Shown: in pieces, positions 1 to 6,717 of the stretch
How positions within the stretch are numbered: position 1 is the stretch's first letter
Layout: each line of letters opens with the position of its first letter
Assembly (NCBI GenBank): GCA_963515595.1
Contig: CAUPYH010000037.1
Coordinates: 1 to 17,094 of the forward strand
DNA: 17,094 nucleotides
DNA from: Eikenella sp963515595
GTDB taxonomy: Bacteria > Pseudomonadota > Gammaproteobacteria > Burkholderiales > Neisseriaceae
Direction: 5' to 3'
Notes under the pieces: generated by a model
What the model was told of the DNA's origin: nothing
Databases searched by the model: none
What the model saw: the letters and a program-made list of their open reading frames with translations, nothing else
Translations under genes and position numbers: made by a program

Positions 1-2
1 TG

Positions 3-92
3 GTGATGGGCGTGGCGCTGGCCACCCTGTGCAACTACACCAACAATCTGGCGCAAACCGACATCAACCCCGAATTGCGCGATTACGCTTAA
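3..92 (+). CDS. C-terminal end of an unidentified protein (partial)
   Basis: An open frame runs in from the left edge and stops at TAA 90-92, giving 29 residues. They begin with a hydrophobic stretch (VMGVALATL) and end in a polar tail (NPELRDYA). The frame is followed 35 bases later by a perfect DUS palindrome that would serve as its terminator, which supports it being a real gene end. A hydrophobic segment followed by a short polar tail could be the last membrane helix of a transporter or the end of a soluble enzyme. I do not recognise the family from so short a fragment. Confidence 0.55.
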   Translation: MMGVALATLCNYTNNLAQTDINPELRDYA

Positions 93-127
93 ACACACGC
101 AGCTTGCTGCGGTGAGCGAAACTAAAG

Positions 128-157
128 AAAGGCTACCTGAAATTTCAGGTAGCCTTT
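128..157. terminator. DUS-palindrome bidirectional terminator
   Basis: AAAGGCTACCTGAAA (128-142) is followed directly by its reverse complement (143-157), a perfect 30-bp palindrome made of two Eikenella-type DUS. The outer AAA/TTT supplies a short T run on each strand. It lies 35 bases after the first gene's stop codon. Inverted DUS pairs acting as terminators are well known in Neisseriaceae; function here is inferred. Confidence 0.75.
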
Positions 158-199
158 GGTTATGGGGCGGCAGAGCTTTGCCGACTGGGTATAGTGGAT

Positions 200-295
200 T
201 ATAGTGAATTAACAAAAACCAGTACGGCGTTGCCTCGCCATACTATCTGTATTGTCTGCGGTTCGCCGCCTTGCCCTGATTTTTTAATCCACTAT
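200..295 (-). repeat. Correia-type repeat element (short form)
   Basis: The element begins TATAGTGAATTAAC and ends TTAATCCACTAT, so the ends are inverted repeats. The interior matches the reverse complement of the element at 12221-12325, with a few bases missing in the middle. These ends and the AAGGCGGCGA core are the hallmarks of Correia elements (CREE), small non-autonomous repeats of Neisseria that insert at TA. A second partial end (TATAGTGGAT, 190-199) directly precedes it, so the left end looks duplicated. The final A of the right end is replaced by C. Some Correia elements carry outward promoters; whether this one affects pyrD is unknown. Strand is given relative to the 12221 copy. 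Confidence 0.8.
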
Positions 296-311
296 CGGTT
301 CGAGCCTTTGA

Positions 312-354
312 GGTTTTCAGGTAGCCTGTTCCATTGCAGGCTACCTGAAAACCT
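312..354. repeat. Inverted DUS pair in reverse order, pyrD leader
   Basis: TTCAGGTAGCCT (316-327) precedes AGGCTACCTGAA (338-349). With flanks, the arms form a 17-bp stem with an 8-base loop. Because the DUS order is reversed compared with the terminator-type pairs, the stem ends in AAAACC and no T run follows on either strand. It is therefore unlikely to be a classic intrinsic terminator. It sits about 100 bases before the pyrD start, in its probable leader or promoter region. Confidence 0.75.
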
Positions 355-450
355 GTGGGGCAGCCTGCCGCGTTCGTTTGCCCAGCCGCAAGCGGCCTGT
401 TTCCATTCGGTGTACAATGCCGCCGTTCAACCACCAATCAAGGAGCACCC

Positions 451-1386
451 ATGCCCAGCACCCAAACCCAGATTGCCGGTTTCTCGTTTGACAACTGCCT
501 CATGAACGCCGCCGGTGTGGCCTGCATGAGCATTGCCGAATTGGAAGAAGTGAAAAACTCCGCCGCCGGCAGCTTCGTGACCAAAACCGCTACCCTCGAG
601 CCGCGCGCCGGCAACCCCGAGCCGCGCTACCGCAACGTGCCGCTGGGCAGCATCAACTCCATGGGTCTGCCCAACCACGGCATCGATTACTACCTCGACT
701 ACCTGCTCGACCTGCAAAACCGCGAGCCGAACCGCACCTTCTTCCTCTCCCTAGTGGGCATGTCGCCCAGCGAAACCCACACCCTCCTGCGCAAAGTGGA
801 AGAGAGCGGCTTCAGCGGCCTCACCGAGCTCAACCTTTCCTGCCCCAACGTGCCGGGCAAGCCGCAGATTGCCTATGATTTTGAGACCACGGAAAAAATC
901 CTCGGCGATGCCTTTGCTTATTTCAGCAAACCGCTGGGCATCAAGCTGCCGCCCTATTTCGATATCGTCCACTTCGACCAAGCCGCCGCCATTTTCAACC
1001 AATTCCCGCTCAAATTTGTGAACTGCATCAATTCCGTCGGCAACGGCCTGTATGTGGAAGACGAAACCGTGATCATCCGCCCCAAAAACGGCTTCGGCGG
1101 CATCGGCGGCGAATACATCAAACCCACGGCGCTGGCTAATGTGCACGCCTTCTACCAGCGGCTCACCCCCTCCATCCGCATCATCGGCACCGGCGGCGTG
1201 CTCACCGGCCGCGATGCTTTCGAACACATCCTGTGCGGCGCCAGCATGGTGCAGCTGGGCACCACCCTGCATAAAGAAGGCGTGCCCGCCTTCACCCGTA
1301 TCACCGAAGAGCTGAAAGCCATCATGGCCGAAAAAGGCTATGAAACGCTGGACGATTTCCGCGGTAAATTGAAATATTTGGATTAA
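451..1386 (+). CDS. pyrD: Dihydroorotate dehydrogenase, class 1A
   Basis: Oxidises dihydroorotate to orotate with FMN in pyrimidine synthesis. The 311-residue product has the class 1A length and signature: catalytic Cys131 within NLSCPNVPGKPQ, where class 2 enzymes use Ser, and the phosphate-binding GTGGV and MVQLGT segments near the C-terminus. There is no N-terminal membrane extension as in class 2 enzymes. Class 1A enzymes are cytosolic and known to use fumarate as electron acceptor. I chose ATG 451 because AAGGAG lies 5 bases upstream and the family start aligns there; the frame is open further upstream to 355. The gene stands alone between DUS hairpins. Class 1A is best known from lactic acid bacteria and trypanosomatids, so its presence in this family is notable. 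Confidence 0.95.
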   Translation: MPSTQTQIAGFSFDNCLMNAAGVACMSIAELEEVKNSAAGSFVTKTATLEPRAGNPEPRYRNVPLGSINSMGLPNHGIDYYLDYLLDLQNREPNRTFFLSLVGMSPSETHTLLRKVEESGFSGLTELNLSCPNVPGKPQIAYDFETTEKILGDAFAYFSKPLGIKLPPYFDIVHFDQAAAIFNQFPLKFVNCINSVGNGLYVEDETVIIRPKNGFGGIGGEYIKPTALANVHAFYQRLTPSIRIIGTGGVLTGRDAFEHILCGASMVQLGTTLHKEGVPAFTRITEELKAIMAEKGYETLDDFRGKLKYLD

Positions 1387-1409
1387 CCGCAATCGACGTA
1401 TCCAACAAT

Positions 1410-1443
1410 AAAGGCTACCTGAAAAATTTCAGGTAGCCTTTTT
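1410..1443. terminator. DUS-pair terminator after pyrD
   Basis: AAAGGCTACCTGAAA (1410-1424), two A's, then its reverse complement (1427-1441), followed by more T's to 1443. It starts 24 bases after the pyrD stop. A perfect 15-bp stem with a T run is a textbook intrinsic terminator. Confidence 0.85.
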
Positions 1444-1597
1444 AAATCGAGCAGGATTGGTGCTGTTTGCCCGCGTTATGGGATTATCCTGTTTATATGG
1501 CAATCCAGTTTGCTATCAATTGATAAAGAAAATCATCCATGTTCGTGTTATCGGGCGTAAAATGGGCACTACCAACACTGCTTTAAGGAGAGTAATC

Positions 1598-2251
1598 ATG
1601 TACGAGAAACAGATAAAACTCATCGCTTATGCCTCCATTATCGCGCTTTGGCTGGTGTGGTTGGCAGATTTGGCCATCGACATCCGCACCATGTTCGATG
1701 ACGGTTTCTGGCAGAATATGGCGGGTCTCCCGCCGTGGCGTGTGGGAGTGGCCACATTTGCCCTGTTCCTTTTTCCGTTTGTATCGGGTGGCGTGTATGT
1801 GCTCAATAGGGGTTTGCGGCAGCCCTGGTTATGCCTGATGCTGGTGTTTCTGTTTAGTACGGTGTGCATTTATATGCACAGCAGCTATTTTTATTTCGCC
1901 CGCGCTGCTGCGTACCATGCCACGCTGTCGGGCGCGGAACGTGAGGCGGTGGGTACTTTGCTGGCGGAATACCAGTCGTTTAAAAATATTTTCGGCGCGG
2001 TATTTCTGATTGGCGTGCTGGTGGTCAGCGTGTGGCTGTTTGCCGTGGTGGCGGCTGGGAAAACCGTGTTTCCGCGAGCTTTCGCCCTGCTCAGCCCGCT
2101 GACGGGCGTACTGCTGGGCAGAATGCTCAGAGTTGTTTATCCGTCTGCTGCCGAGACGCTGTATCCCGTGCTCATCCCGTCTTTCTGGATGGCTTTGCTG
2201 TTTACCGTTTATCTGCTGTATTTGCTGCAATACGGGCAAACGAACAAATAA
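1598..2251 (+). CDS. Integral membrane protein of unknown function
   Basis: A 217-residue protein with about six hydrophobic membrane segments: roughly 7-27, 49-70, 78-97, 133-157, 160-180 and 192-212. A 35-residue polar stretch between the third and fourth (AAAYHATLSGAEREAV region) is probably a loop outside the membrane. I chose ATG 1598 because AAGGAG (1584-1589) lies 8 bases upstream; the frame stays open back to 1457 but has no ribosome site there. The gene is isolated, with a DUS terminator of pyrD before it and a branched DUS hairpin after it. No catalytic motif or named family is recognised. It could be a multi-pass protein of an uncharacterised DUF family. Confidence 0.8.
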   Translation: MYEKQIKLIAYASIIALWLVWLADLAIDIRTMFDDGFWQNMAGLPPWRVGVATFALFLFPFVSGGVYVLNRGLRQPWLCLMLVFLFSTVCIYMHSSYFYFARAAAYHATLSGAEREAVGTLLAEYQSFKNIFGAVFLIGVLVVSVWLFAVVAAGKTVFPRAFALLSPLTGVLLGRMLRVVYPSAAETLYPVLIPSFWMALLFTVYLLYLLQYGQTNK

Positions 2252-2277
2252 GCGGCTACGATACAAAGATTGCCGCC

Positions 2278-2344
2278 AAAAGGCTACCTGAAATATTTAG
2301 TTGCGCAGAAACTACGCTGCGCGGTACTTTCAGGTAGCCTTTTT
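2278..2344. terminator. Branched DUS terminator with inner hairpin
   Basis: AAAAGGCTACCTGAAA (2278-2293) pairs with TTTCAGGTAGCCTTTT (2328-2343), followed by one more T. The 34-base spacer contains its own hairpin, GCGCAG (2303-2308) with CTGCGC (2317-2322). It lies between the membrane protein gene and the convergent gloB, so it probably terminates both. Confidence 0.75.
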
Positions 2345-2372
2345 ATCTCTGTAACCAAGCTGCCATGTGGGT

Positions 2373-3122
2373 TTAAAAATGGTTTTTCAATTCGCGCAGG
2401 GTGGTGAAGACTTGTTCTTCGCCGTGCAGGTTTTGGCCGGAGAGTTCGGCGGTGCGGGCGGCTACCTGAAAATCGGCAGTGCGCAGGAAGGGGTTGATTT
2501 GCCGCTCGTGGGCGAGGGATACGGGCAGGGTGGGCGTGTGCACGGCGGCCAGGCTGCGGGCGATTTCGGGGTTGTGCGGCTCGATGTGTGCGGCGAAGCG
2601 CAGGTTGGCGGCGGTGTATTCGTGGGCGGGGTAGAGTTGGGTGTTTTCAGGCAGCCTGTTGATGCGTTGCAGGGAGGCGAAGAGTTGGGCGGGGGTGCCG
2701 TCGAAGACGCGGCCGCAGCCGGCGGAAAAGAGGGTGTCGCCGCAGAAGAGCCGGGCTTGCCCGCCTGCTTGCAGCAGGTAGCTGAGGTGGGTTTGGGTGT
2801 GGCCGGGGGTGTGCCAAACTTCCACTTGGCTTTGCCAGAGCGGCCAGCTGCTGCCTTCGCCTACGGTGTGGGTGGCCTGTGGGATGTCGTAGTTGGCGTA
2901 AATGCGGCAGTCGGGGAACTGGCGGATGAGCTCGGGCAGGCCGGCGGTGTGGTCGGTGTGGTGGTGGGTAATCCAGATTTGGCGCAGCGCCAGGCCGTGG
3001 GCTTTCAGGTAGCCTATTACGGGGGCGGCATCGCCGGGGTCGATGCAGACGGCTTCGTTGCCTTGTTGGAGCAGCCAGATGTAGTTGTCGGCAAGGGCGG
3101 GAATGGGCGTGATTTTGAGCAT
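2373..3122 (-). CDS. gloB: Hydroxyacylglutathione hydrolase (glyoxalase II)
   Basis: Hydrolyses S-lactoylglutathione to D-lactate and glutathione, the second step of methylglyoxal detoxification in the cytosol. The 249-residue product has the metallo-beta-lactamase fold signature: THHHTDH at 52-58 for the binuclear metal site, HTPGHTQTH at 104-112, FCGDTLFSAGCGR at 126-138 with bridging Asp129, and His167 in YPAHEYT. It ends in the R-x-x-KN-x-F tail typical of GloB. Length fits the family (about 250). I chose ATG at 3120-3122, where the family start (MLKITPIPA) lies; the frame continues to a GTG at 3173 but that would add 17 unmatched residues. The ribosome site is weak. It carries an exact DUS (3004-3015) and two one-mismatch DUS (2459, 2646) inside the coding region. 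Confidence 0.95.
   Translation of the reverse strand: MLKITPIPALADNYIWLLQQGNEAVCIDPGDAAPVIGYLKAHGLALRQIWITHHHTDHTAGLPELIRQFPDCRIYANYDIPQATHTVGEGSSWPLWQSQVEVWHTPGHTQTHLSYLLQAGGQARLFCGDTLFSAGCGRVFDGTPAQLFASLQRINRLPENTQLYPAHEYTAANLRFAAHIEPHNPEIARSLAAVHTPTLPVSLAHERQINPFLRTADFQVAARTAELSGQNLHGEEQVFTTLRELKNHF
3004..3015 (-). repeat. DNA uptake sequence inside gloB
   Basis: Exact TTCAGGTAGCCT, read in gloB as part of IGYLKAHG. Solitary intragenic copy. Two variants lie in the same gene: CGGCTACCTGAA at 2459-2470, and TTCAGGCAGCCT at 2646-2657, which equals the Simonsiella dialect AGGCTGCCTGAA. Confidence 0.9.
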
Positions 3123-3201
3123 GATGGCGATGTTAATAAATTGACAAAAGGGTGGCCGATTGCTAGCCTTCACAGCATTTTACACGATAAGGGAGCGGCA
3201 G

Positions 3202-3798
3202 ATGACTGCTGTGGATTATGTAGTGAATTTGGTGTTGAGCGGAATTTTGATTGTGGGGGCGTATCAGTTTTATTTTTTCACCCAGCGCCACCCGCTGCGG
3301 CCGGCGCAGGTGCTGCATTCGCCGTTGGATGAGAAGATTCCGTTTGTGGCTTGGTGGTCGTGGGTGTATAGCTTTTTGTATTATCCGGCAATTTTGTATT
3401 TAAACTGGCTGATGACGGATTCGCGCCAGTTTGTGATGACGGCGTTTAGCTTTTTGATTTTGCTGTTTGTGCAAATGATGTTTTTCTGGCTGTGGCCGGT
3501 GTCCACGCCGCCGCACTGGCGCAGTGTGAACACGGGCAAAACAGCTTCGGAGAAGTTTTTGCTGTTTGTGCAGAAGTTCGACCAATCCACCAACTGCTTC
3601 CCGAGTATGCACGTTTCGGTGGCGATGCTCACGGCCATGTATGCCTACCCGAGCATGGGCGCGGTGGCGTTTGCCTTTCCGGTGTTGATTGCGCTTTCCT
3701 GTATGTTTACCAAGCAGCATTATCTGATGGATTTGCCCGCCGGTGCGTTTTTGGGCTGGCTGGTGTTTAAGCTGTATGGCTGGCTGATGCTGGGATAA
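3202..3798 (+). CDS. PAP2-family membrane phosphatase-like protein
   Basis: A 198-residue membrane protein with two of the three PAP2 phosphatase signature blocks: NCFPSMHVS at 131-139 (active-site His137) and KQHYLMDLPAG at 171-181 (His173, Asp177). The usual first block (KxxxxxxRP) is not evident, as in the branch related to inositol phosphorylceramide synthases. Hydrophobic segments lie near 8-26, 47-70, 79-100, 138-150, 152-170 and 180-196. It probably removes phosphate from a lipid phosphate such as phosphatidate or undecaprenyl pyrophosphate, with the active site on the periplasmic side; the substrate cannot be read from sequence. ATG 3202 has AAGGGA 7 bases upstream; an upstream TTG at 3160 is in frame but unsupported. 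It is divergent from gloB, with 79 bases between starts. Confidence 0.85.
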   Translation: MTAVDYVVNLVLSGILIVGAYQFYFFTQRHPLRPAQVLHSPLDEKIPFVAWWSWVYSFLYYPAILYLNWLMTDSRQFVMTAFSFLILLFVQMMFFWLWPVSTPPHWRSVNTGKTASEKFLLFVQKFDQSTNCFPSMHVSVAMLTAMYAYPSMGAVAFAFPVLIALSCMFTKQHYLMDLPAGAFLGWLVFKLYGWLMLG

Positions 3799-3803
3799 AC
3801 GAG

Positions 3804-3834
3804 AGGCTACCTGAATATTCAGGTAGCCTTTTTT
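3804..3834. terminator. DUS-palindrome terminator after the PAP2 gene
   Basis: AGGCTACCTGAAT (3804-3816) abuts its reverse complement (3817-3829), a perfect 26-bp palindrome, followed by T's to 3834. It sits between convergent genes, 5 bases after the stop of the PAP2 gene and 20 before the end of the minus-strand gene. Confidence 0.8.
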
Positions 3835-3853
3835 ACGGCAGGGCAGCTGGACA

Positions 3854-4483
3854 TCAGCGTTCGCGGCGCACGCTTTGCCGCCAGCGGCCGTTCACCAGCC
3901 GTCTGGTGATGACTTCGGTGTAGGCGCCGTTGCCTTGCCGGCTATCCCGTGTGGTGATGGCGATTTTATGCGGCGCACGGCCGGGGATAATCTGCCAGGT
4001 TTCTTCGATATGGAAGCAGCAGCCGTCGCGGGATTCGGTGCTCAGGGTGCGGCGGGCAGGGTCTATTCGGAACATGCCCATGTAGGCGGAGGCGAGCTCG
4101 GTGAGCTCGCGGCTTTTAACGAAGCGGCCGGATTGGGTTTGCACATAGATATCGTAGCTGGGGCTGCCGTAGGAGCCGCCATTGCCGTTGCGGATGGCCA
4201 GGTCGGGTTTGCTGTCGAAGTTGAAGTCGCCCATTTGCACATCACTTGGCCACAATCCGTTATTGTGGAAAGCGAGTTGTTCGCTGCGGAAGCTTTGCGA
4301 GAAGCTGCCGTGGCGCAGGGTGATTTGGGCCGGGCCCATGCAAATCAAACCATCTCTGTCGCAGCTGTCGCTTTGCACTTCGGCCTGCCAGCCGGGAGGC
4401 AGGTTGGTTGCATCTACCGTTAGACTGCGGGCGTGGGCGGTTAGGGGCAGAATGGCGAGCAGGAGCAGTAGGGCTGGTTTCAT
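3854..4483 (-). CDS. Secreted protein with FG-GAP-like calcium motif
   Basis: A 209-residue protein with a clear signal peptide: MKPA, a leucine-rich core (5-14), then cleavage after AHA near residue 18, so it is exported to the periplasm or beyond. Residues 85-100 (GDFNFDSKPDLAIRNG) resemble the D-x-N-x-D-x-x-x-D calcium loop of FG-GAP repeats; Asp86, Asn88, Asp90 and Asp94 would bind the ion. Cys41 and Cys48, and a Cys-Cys pair near residue 155, could form disulfides. The organisation resembles XAC2610-type proteins, whose best-known member is a type VI secretion immunity or lysozyme-inhibitor-like protein; that role is not shown here. ATG at 4481-4483 has GGAG 8 bases upstream; a TTG start 12 bases earlier is less likely. 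Confidence 0.8.
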   Translation of the reverse strand: MKPALLLLLAILPLTAHARSLTVDATNLPPGWQAEVQSDSCDRDGLICMGPAQITLRHGSFSQSFRSEQLAFHNNGLWPSDVQMGDFNFDSKPDLAIRNGNGGSYGSPSYDIYVQTQSGRFVKSRELTELASAYMGMFRIDPARRTLSTESRDGCCFHIEETWQIIPGRAPHKIAITTRDSRQGNGAYTEVITRRLVNGRWRQSVRRER

Positions 4484-4564
4484 GGCGATCTCCAAGGCGG
4501 GGAAAGATTGAAGCAGATTGTAGCAGCAAAATCAGGCGGCTGGCTTGATATAGGTGGCTATGTT

Positions 4565-4576
4565 TTCAGGTAGCCT
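4565..4576 (-). repeat. Solitary DNA uptake sequence upstream of cca
   Basis: Exact TTCAGGTAGCCT in the 169-base gap between the divergent secreted-protein gene and cca. No paired copy lies nearby. Confidence 0.9.
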
Positions 4577-4652
4577 GAATCGGCGGTTTTGGCAAAACGG
4601 GGCAAATCGGGCATGATTCGGTTTGGACGAACTGCAAACAGGAAAAGGGCAG

Positions 4653-5894
4653 ATGGAGATTTATCTGGTGGGCGGCGCGGTGCGCGATGCCTTGTTGGGG
4701 GGGGAAGTGAAAGACCGCGATTGGGTGGTGGTGGGCGCCGATGCGCCGGCCATGCTTGCGGCAGACTATCAGCCGGTGGGCAAGGATTTTCCGGTGTTCC
4801 TGCACCCCGAAACGCATGAAGAATACGCCCTGGCGCGTACCGAACGCAAAACCGGGCGCGGCTATGCCGGCTTCACTTTCCACGCCGAGCCGGACGTTAC
4901 CCTGGAGCAAGACCTGCAACGGCGCGACCTCACCATCAACGCCATGGCACAGGATGCGGCCGGACAGATTATCGACCCTTTCGGCGGGCAGGCCGATTTG
5001 GCCGCGGGCATATTGCGCCACGTTTCCCCCGCCTTCGCCGAAGATCCGGTGCGGATTTTGCGCACCGCGCGGTTTGCCGCCCGCTACGGTTTTCAGGTAG
5101 CCCCCGAAACCCTGCGCCTGATGGCGGATATGGTGCAAAACGGCGAAGCCGATGCGCTGGTGGCCGAGCGCGTATGGCAGGAATTTGCGCGCGGGCTGAT
5201 GGAAGTGCGGCCGGTGCGCATGATCGAAGTGCTGCGCCAATGCGGCGCGCTCACCGTGCTGCTGCCCGAAGTGGAAGCCCTGTTCGGCGTGCCGCAGCGC
5301 GCAGACTACCACCCCGAAATCGACTGCGGCATCCACACCCTGCTCACCCTGCAAAGCGCCGCCGATGCCGGATTGAGCCTGCCCGAACGCTACGCCGCGC
5401 TGCTGCACGATTTGGGCAAAGCCGCCACCGCGCCCGAAATCCTGCCCGCACACCACGGCCACGAAGAAGCCGGCGTGCCGCTGGTGCAGGCGGTTAATCA
5501 GCGCTGGAAAGTGCCCAAAGCCTGCGCCGACTTGGCCGTGCAAGTGTGCCGCTGGCACGGACGGCTGCATAAAGCGGCCGAATTGCGTCCGCAAACCGCC
5601 GCCAAAATTTTGCAGCAAACCGATGCCTACCGCCGACCCGAACGCTTCGACGCCATGCTCAACGTGTGCCGCGCCGACGCCCAAGGCCGCCTCGGCTTCG
5701 AACACGCCGCCTACCCGCAGCGCGACCACTGGCTCGCCCTGCTCGCCGCCGCGCAGCAAACCGACACCGCCGCCATCGCCGCCGCCCACGCCGAGCAACC
5801 GCAACGCATCGCCGAAGCCATCGCCGCCGATAGGCTGGCGCGGATTAAACCCTTGCAGGAAGCGTATCGGTGGGAGCAGGGAAAGGCTACCTGA
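4653..5894 (+). CDS. cca: CCA-adding tRNA nucleotidyltransferase with HD domain
   Basis: Adds or repairs the 3'-terminal CCA of tRNAs. The 413-residue product matches the proteobacterial bifunctional class (E. coli 412). It has GGAVRD at 7-12, catalytic Asp21 and Asp23 in KDRDWVVVG, RRDLTINAMA at 90-99, EDPVRILRTARF at 130-141, and an HD phosphohydrolase domain with His252-Asp253 in LLHDLGKA. The HD domain is known in this class for 2',3'-cyclic phosphodiesterase and phosphatase activity. ATG 4653 follows AAAAGGG with good spacing and fits the family start; an in-frame TTG at 4623 is rejected. The stop TGA (5892-5894) lies inside an exact DUS, so the uptake sequence supplies the final codons GCT-ACC-TGA. 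A one-mismatch DUS lies at 5092-5103. Confidence 0.95.
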   Translation: MEIYLVGGAVRDALLGGEVKDRDWVVVGADAPAMLAADYQPVGKDFPVFLHPETHEEYALARTERKTGRGYAGFTFHAEPDVTLEQDLQRRDLTINAMAQDAAGQIIDPFGGQADLAAGILRHVSPAFAEDPVRILRTARFAARYGFQVAPETLRLMADMVQNGEADALVAERVWQEFARGLMEVRPVRMIEVLRQCGALTVLLPEVEALFGVPQRADYHPEIDCGIHTLLTLQSAADAGLSLPERYAALLHDLGKAATAPEILPAHHGHEEAGVPLVQAVNQRWKVPKACADLAVQVCRWHGRLHKAAELRPQTAAKILQQTDAYRRPERFDAMLNVCRADAQGRLGFEHAAYPQRDHWLALLAAAQQTDTAAIAAAHAEQPQRIAEAIAADRLARIKPLQEAYRWEQGKAT

Positions 5895-5895
5895 A
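5884..5895 (+). repeat. DNA uptake sequence forming the cca stop codon
   Basis: Exact AGGCTACCTGAA. Its internal TGA is the cca stop. It is solitary, with no inverted partner and no terminator before the next gene 68 bases on. Confidence 0.9.
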
Positions 5896-5962
5896 AAGCA
5901 CAGGCTTCGGCGCGGCGGAAAATACGCGGGCAGATTAAGTGGATAAAACGGAAAGGGACAAT

Positions 5963-6610
5963 ATGTTGAATAAAGCAGATGTGAAAGAATTTTGTATTCA
6001 ACTAGCTAATCAGGACTCAGGCTGGGAATATAGGTCAAATATTTTTAAGAATAAAGTTCTTAAACATTCCGATATTTGGATAAATCCATCTTGGGTTTTA
6101 CATTTATCAGCAGAACCCAGTGTTGTTGTCTACAACAAATCGGTAGATAAAGTAGTAAAGGAATGTTTCCAAGGTGATCTATTTTATCCAAAATATTGGA
6201 TGGCTCGCATGCTGATACTTCGCCCAGAAGCCCATAATCATGCTATGGTTTACCGTAAATTAGTACATACTTTGCCTGATGCCGAAGCCTATATCCGCGA
6301 TTTTTTTGAACGGGGTTTAGATCTGGTTGAGCGTTATTTCAGCAATCCGGACGAAAAAGAGTTTCTGGCCGGTTATCCGATTTATGGCGAGTTCCCCGCA
6401 CCTTCTACGGATGATGCCTACGAAGGCTTGGGCAACTGTATTGCCCGCGCCATCCTGCTGGACTTTGATTATGTGGAACGCTTTATCAAAGATGATTTCC
6501 CCACCGTCCGACCAATCTACGAGCCTTACCGTGAACGCGTAGCCCAGTGGCTGCCCATATGGAAAGAACGCGCAGCCGAAACCGGCAGCATCCTGCCGCC
6601 GAAGAAGTAA
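5963..6610 (+). CDS. Unrecognised cytosolic protein with AT-rich 5' half
   Basis: A 215-residue soluble-looking protein without signal peptide or membrane segment, rich in aromatic residues and charge (for example FYPKYWMARM and FFERGLDLVERYF). I recognise no family. Size and composition resemble the many small proteins that travel with toxin systems or sit in variable loci, but no toxin gene is adjacent, so this is only a possibility. ATG 5963 has AAGGGA upstream; an in-frame GTG lies at 5939. The first 270 bases are strikingly AT-rich with codons such as TTA, ATA and AAA. The last 350 return to the GC-rich codon use of the neighbours. This suggests the gene is a recombinant mosaic or recently acquired. 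It follows cca on the same strand and may be read through from it. Confidence 0.75.
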   Translation: MLNKADVKEFCIQLANQDSGWEYRSNIFKNKVLKHSDIWINPSWVLHLSAEPSVVVYNKSVDKVVKECFQGDLFYPKYWMARMLILRPEAHNHAMVYRKLVHTLPDAEAYIRDFFERGLDLVERYFSNPDEKEFLAGYPIYGEFPAPSTDDAYEGLGNCIARAILLDFDYVERFIKDDFPTVRPIYEPYRERVAQWLPIWKERAAETGSILPPKK

Positions 6611-6654
6611 AGCCGGGCAGGAGCGGCGGGATAGGCAATAGTGGCGTAGTTATA

Positions 6655-6694
6655 TTTTCAGGTAGCCTCCGGCAGGAAAGAGGCTACCTGAAAA
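6655..6694. repeat. Inverted DUS pair in reverse order between convergent genes
   Basis: TTTTCAGGTAGCCTC (6655-6669) and GAGGCTACCTGAAAA (6680-6694) form a 15-bp stem with a 10-base loop. The order is reversed relative to the usual terminator pairs, so neither strand ends in a T run. It lies between the 5963 gene and the convergent lipoprotein gene and may act as a weak terminator or RNA end stabiliser. Confidence 0.7.
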
Positions 6695-6717
6695 AGTATG
6701 GCCGAAGCATTTTGTGG

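Noticed and set aside
2367..3332. A 321-codon plus-strand frame opposite gloB
   Set aside because: Antisense to gloB, which shows the full metal-binding motif set; the product is a Gly/Val-rich shadow.
4566..5804. A 412-codon minus-strand frame opposite cca
   Set aside because: cca has all family motifs on the plus strand; this frame has low-complexity Gly/His/Val composition and no recognisable domain.
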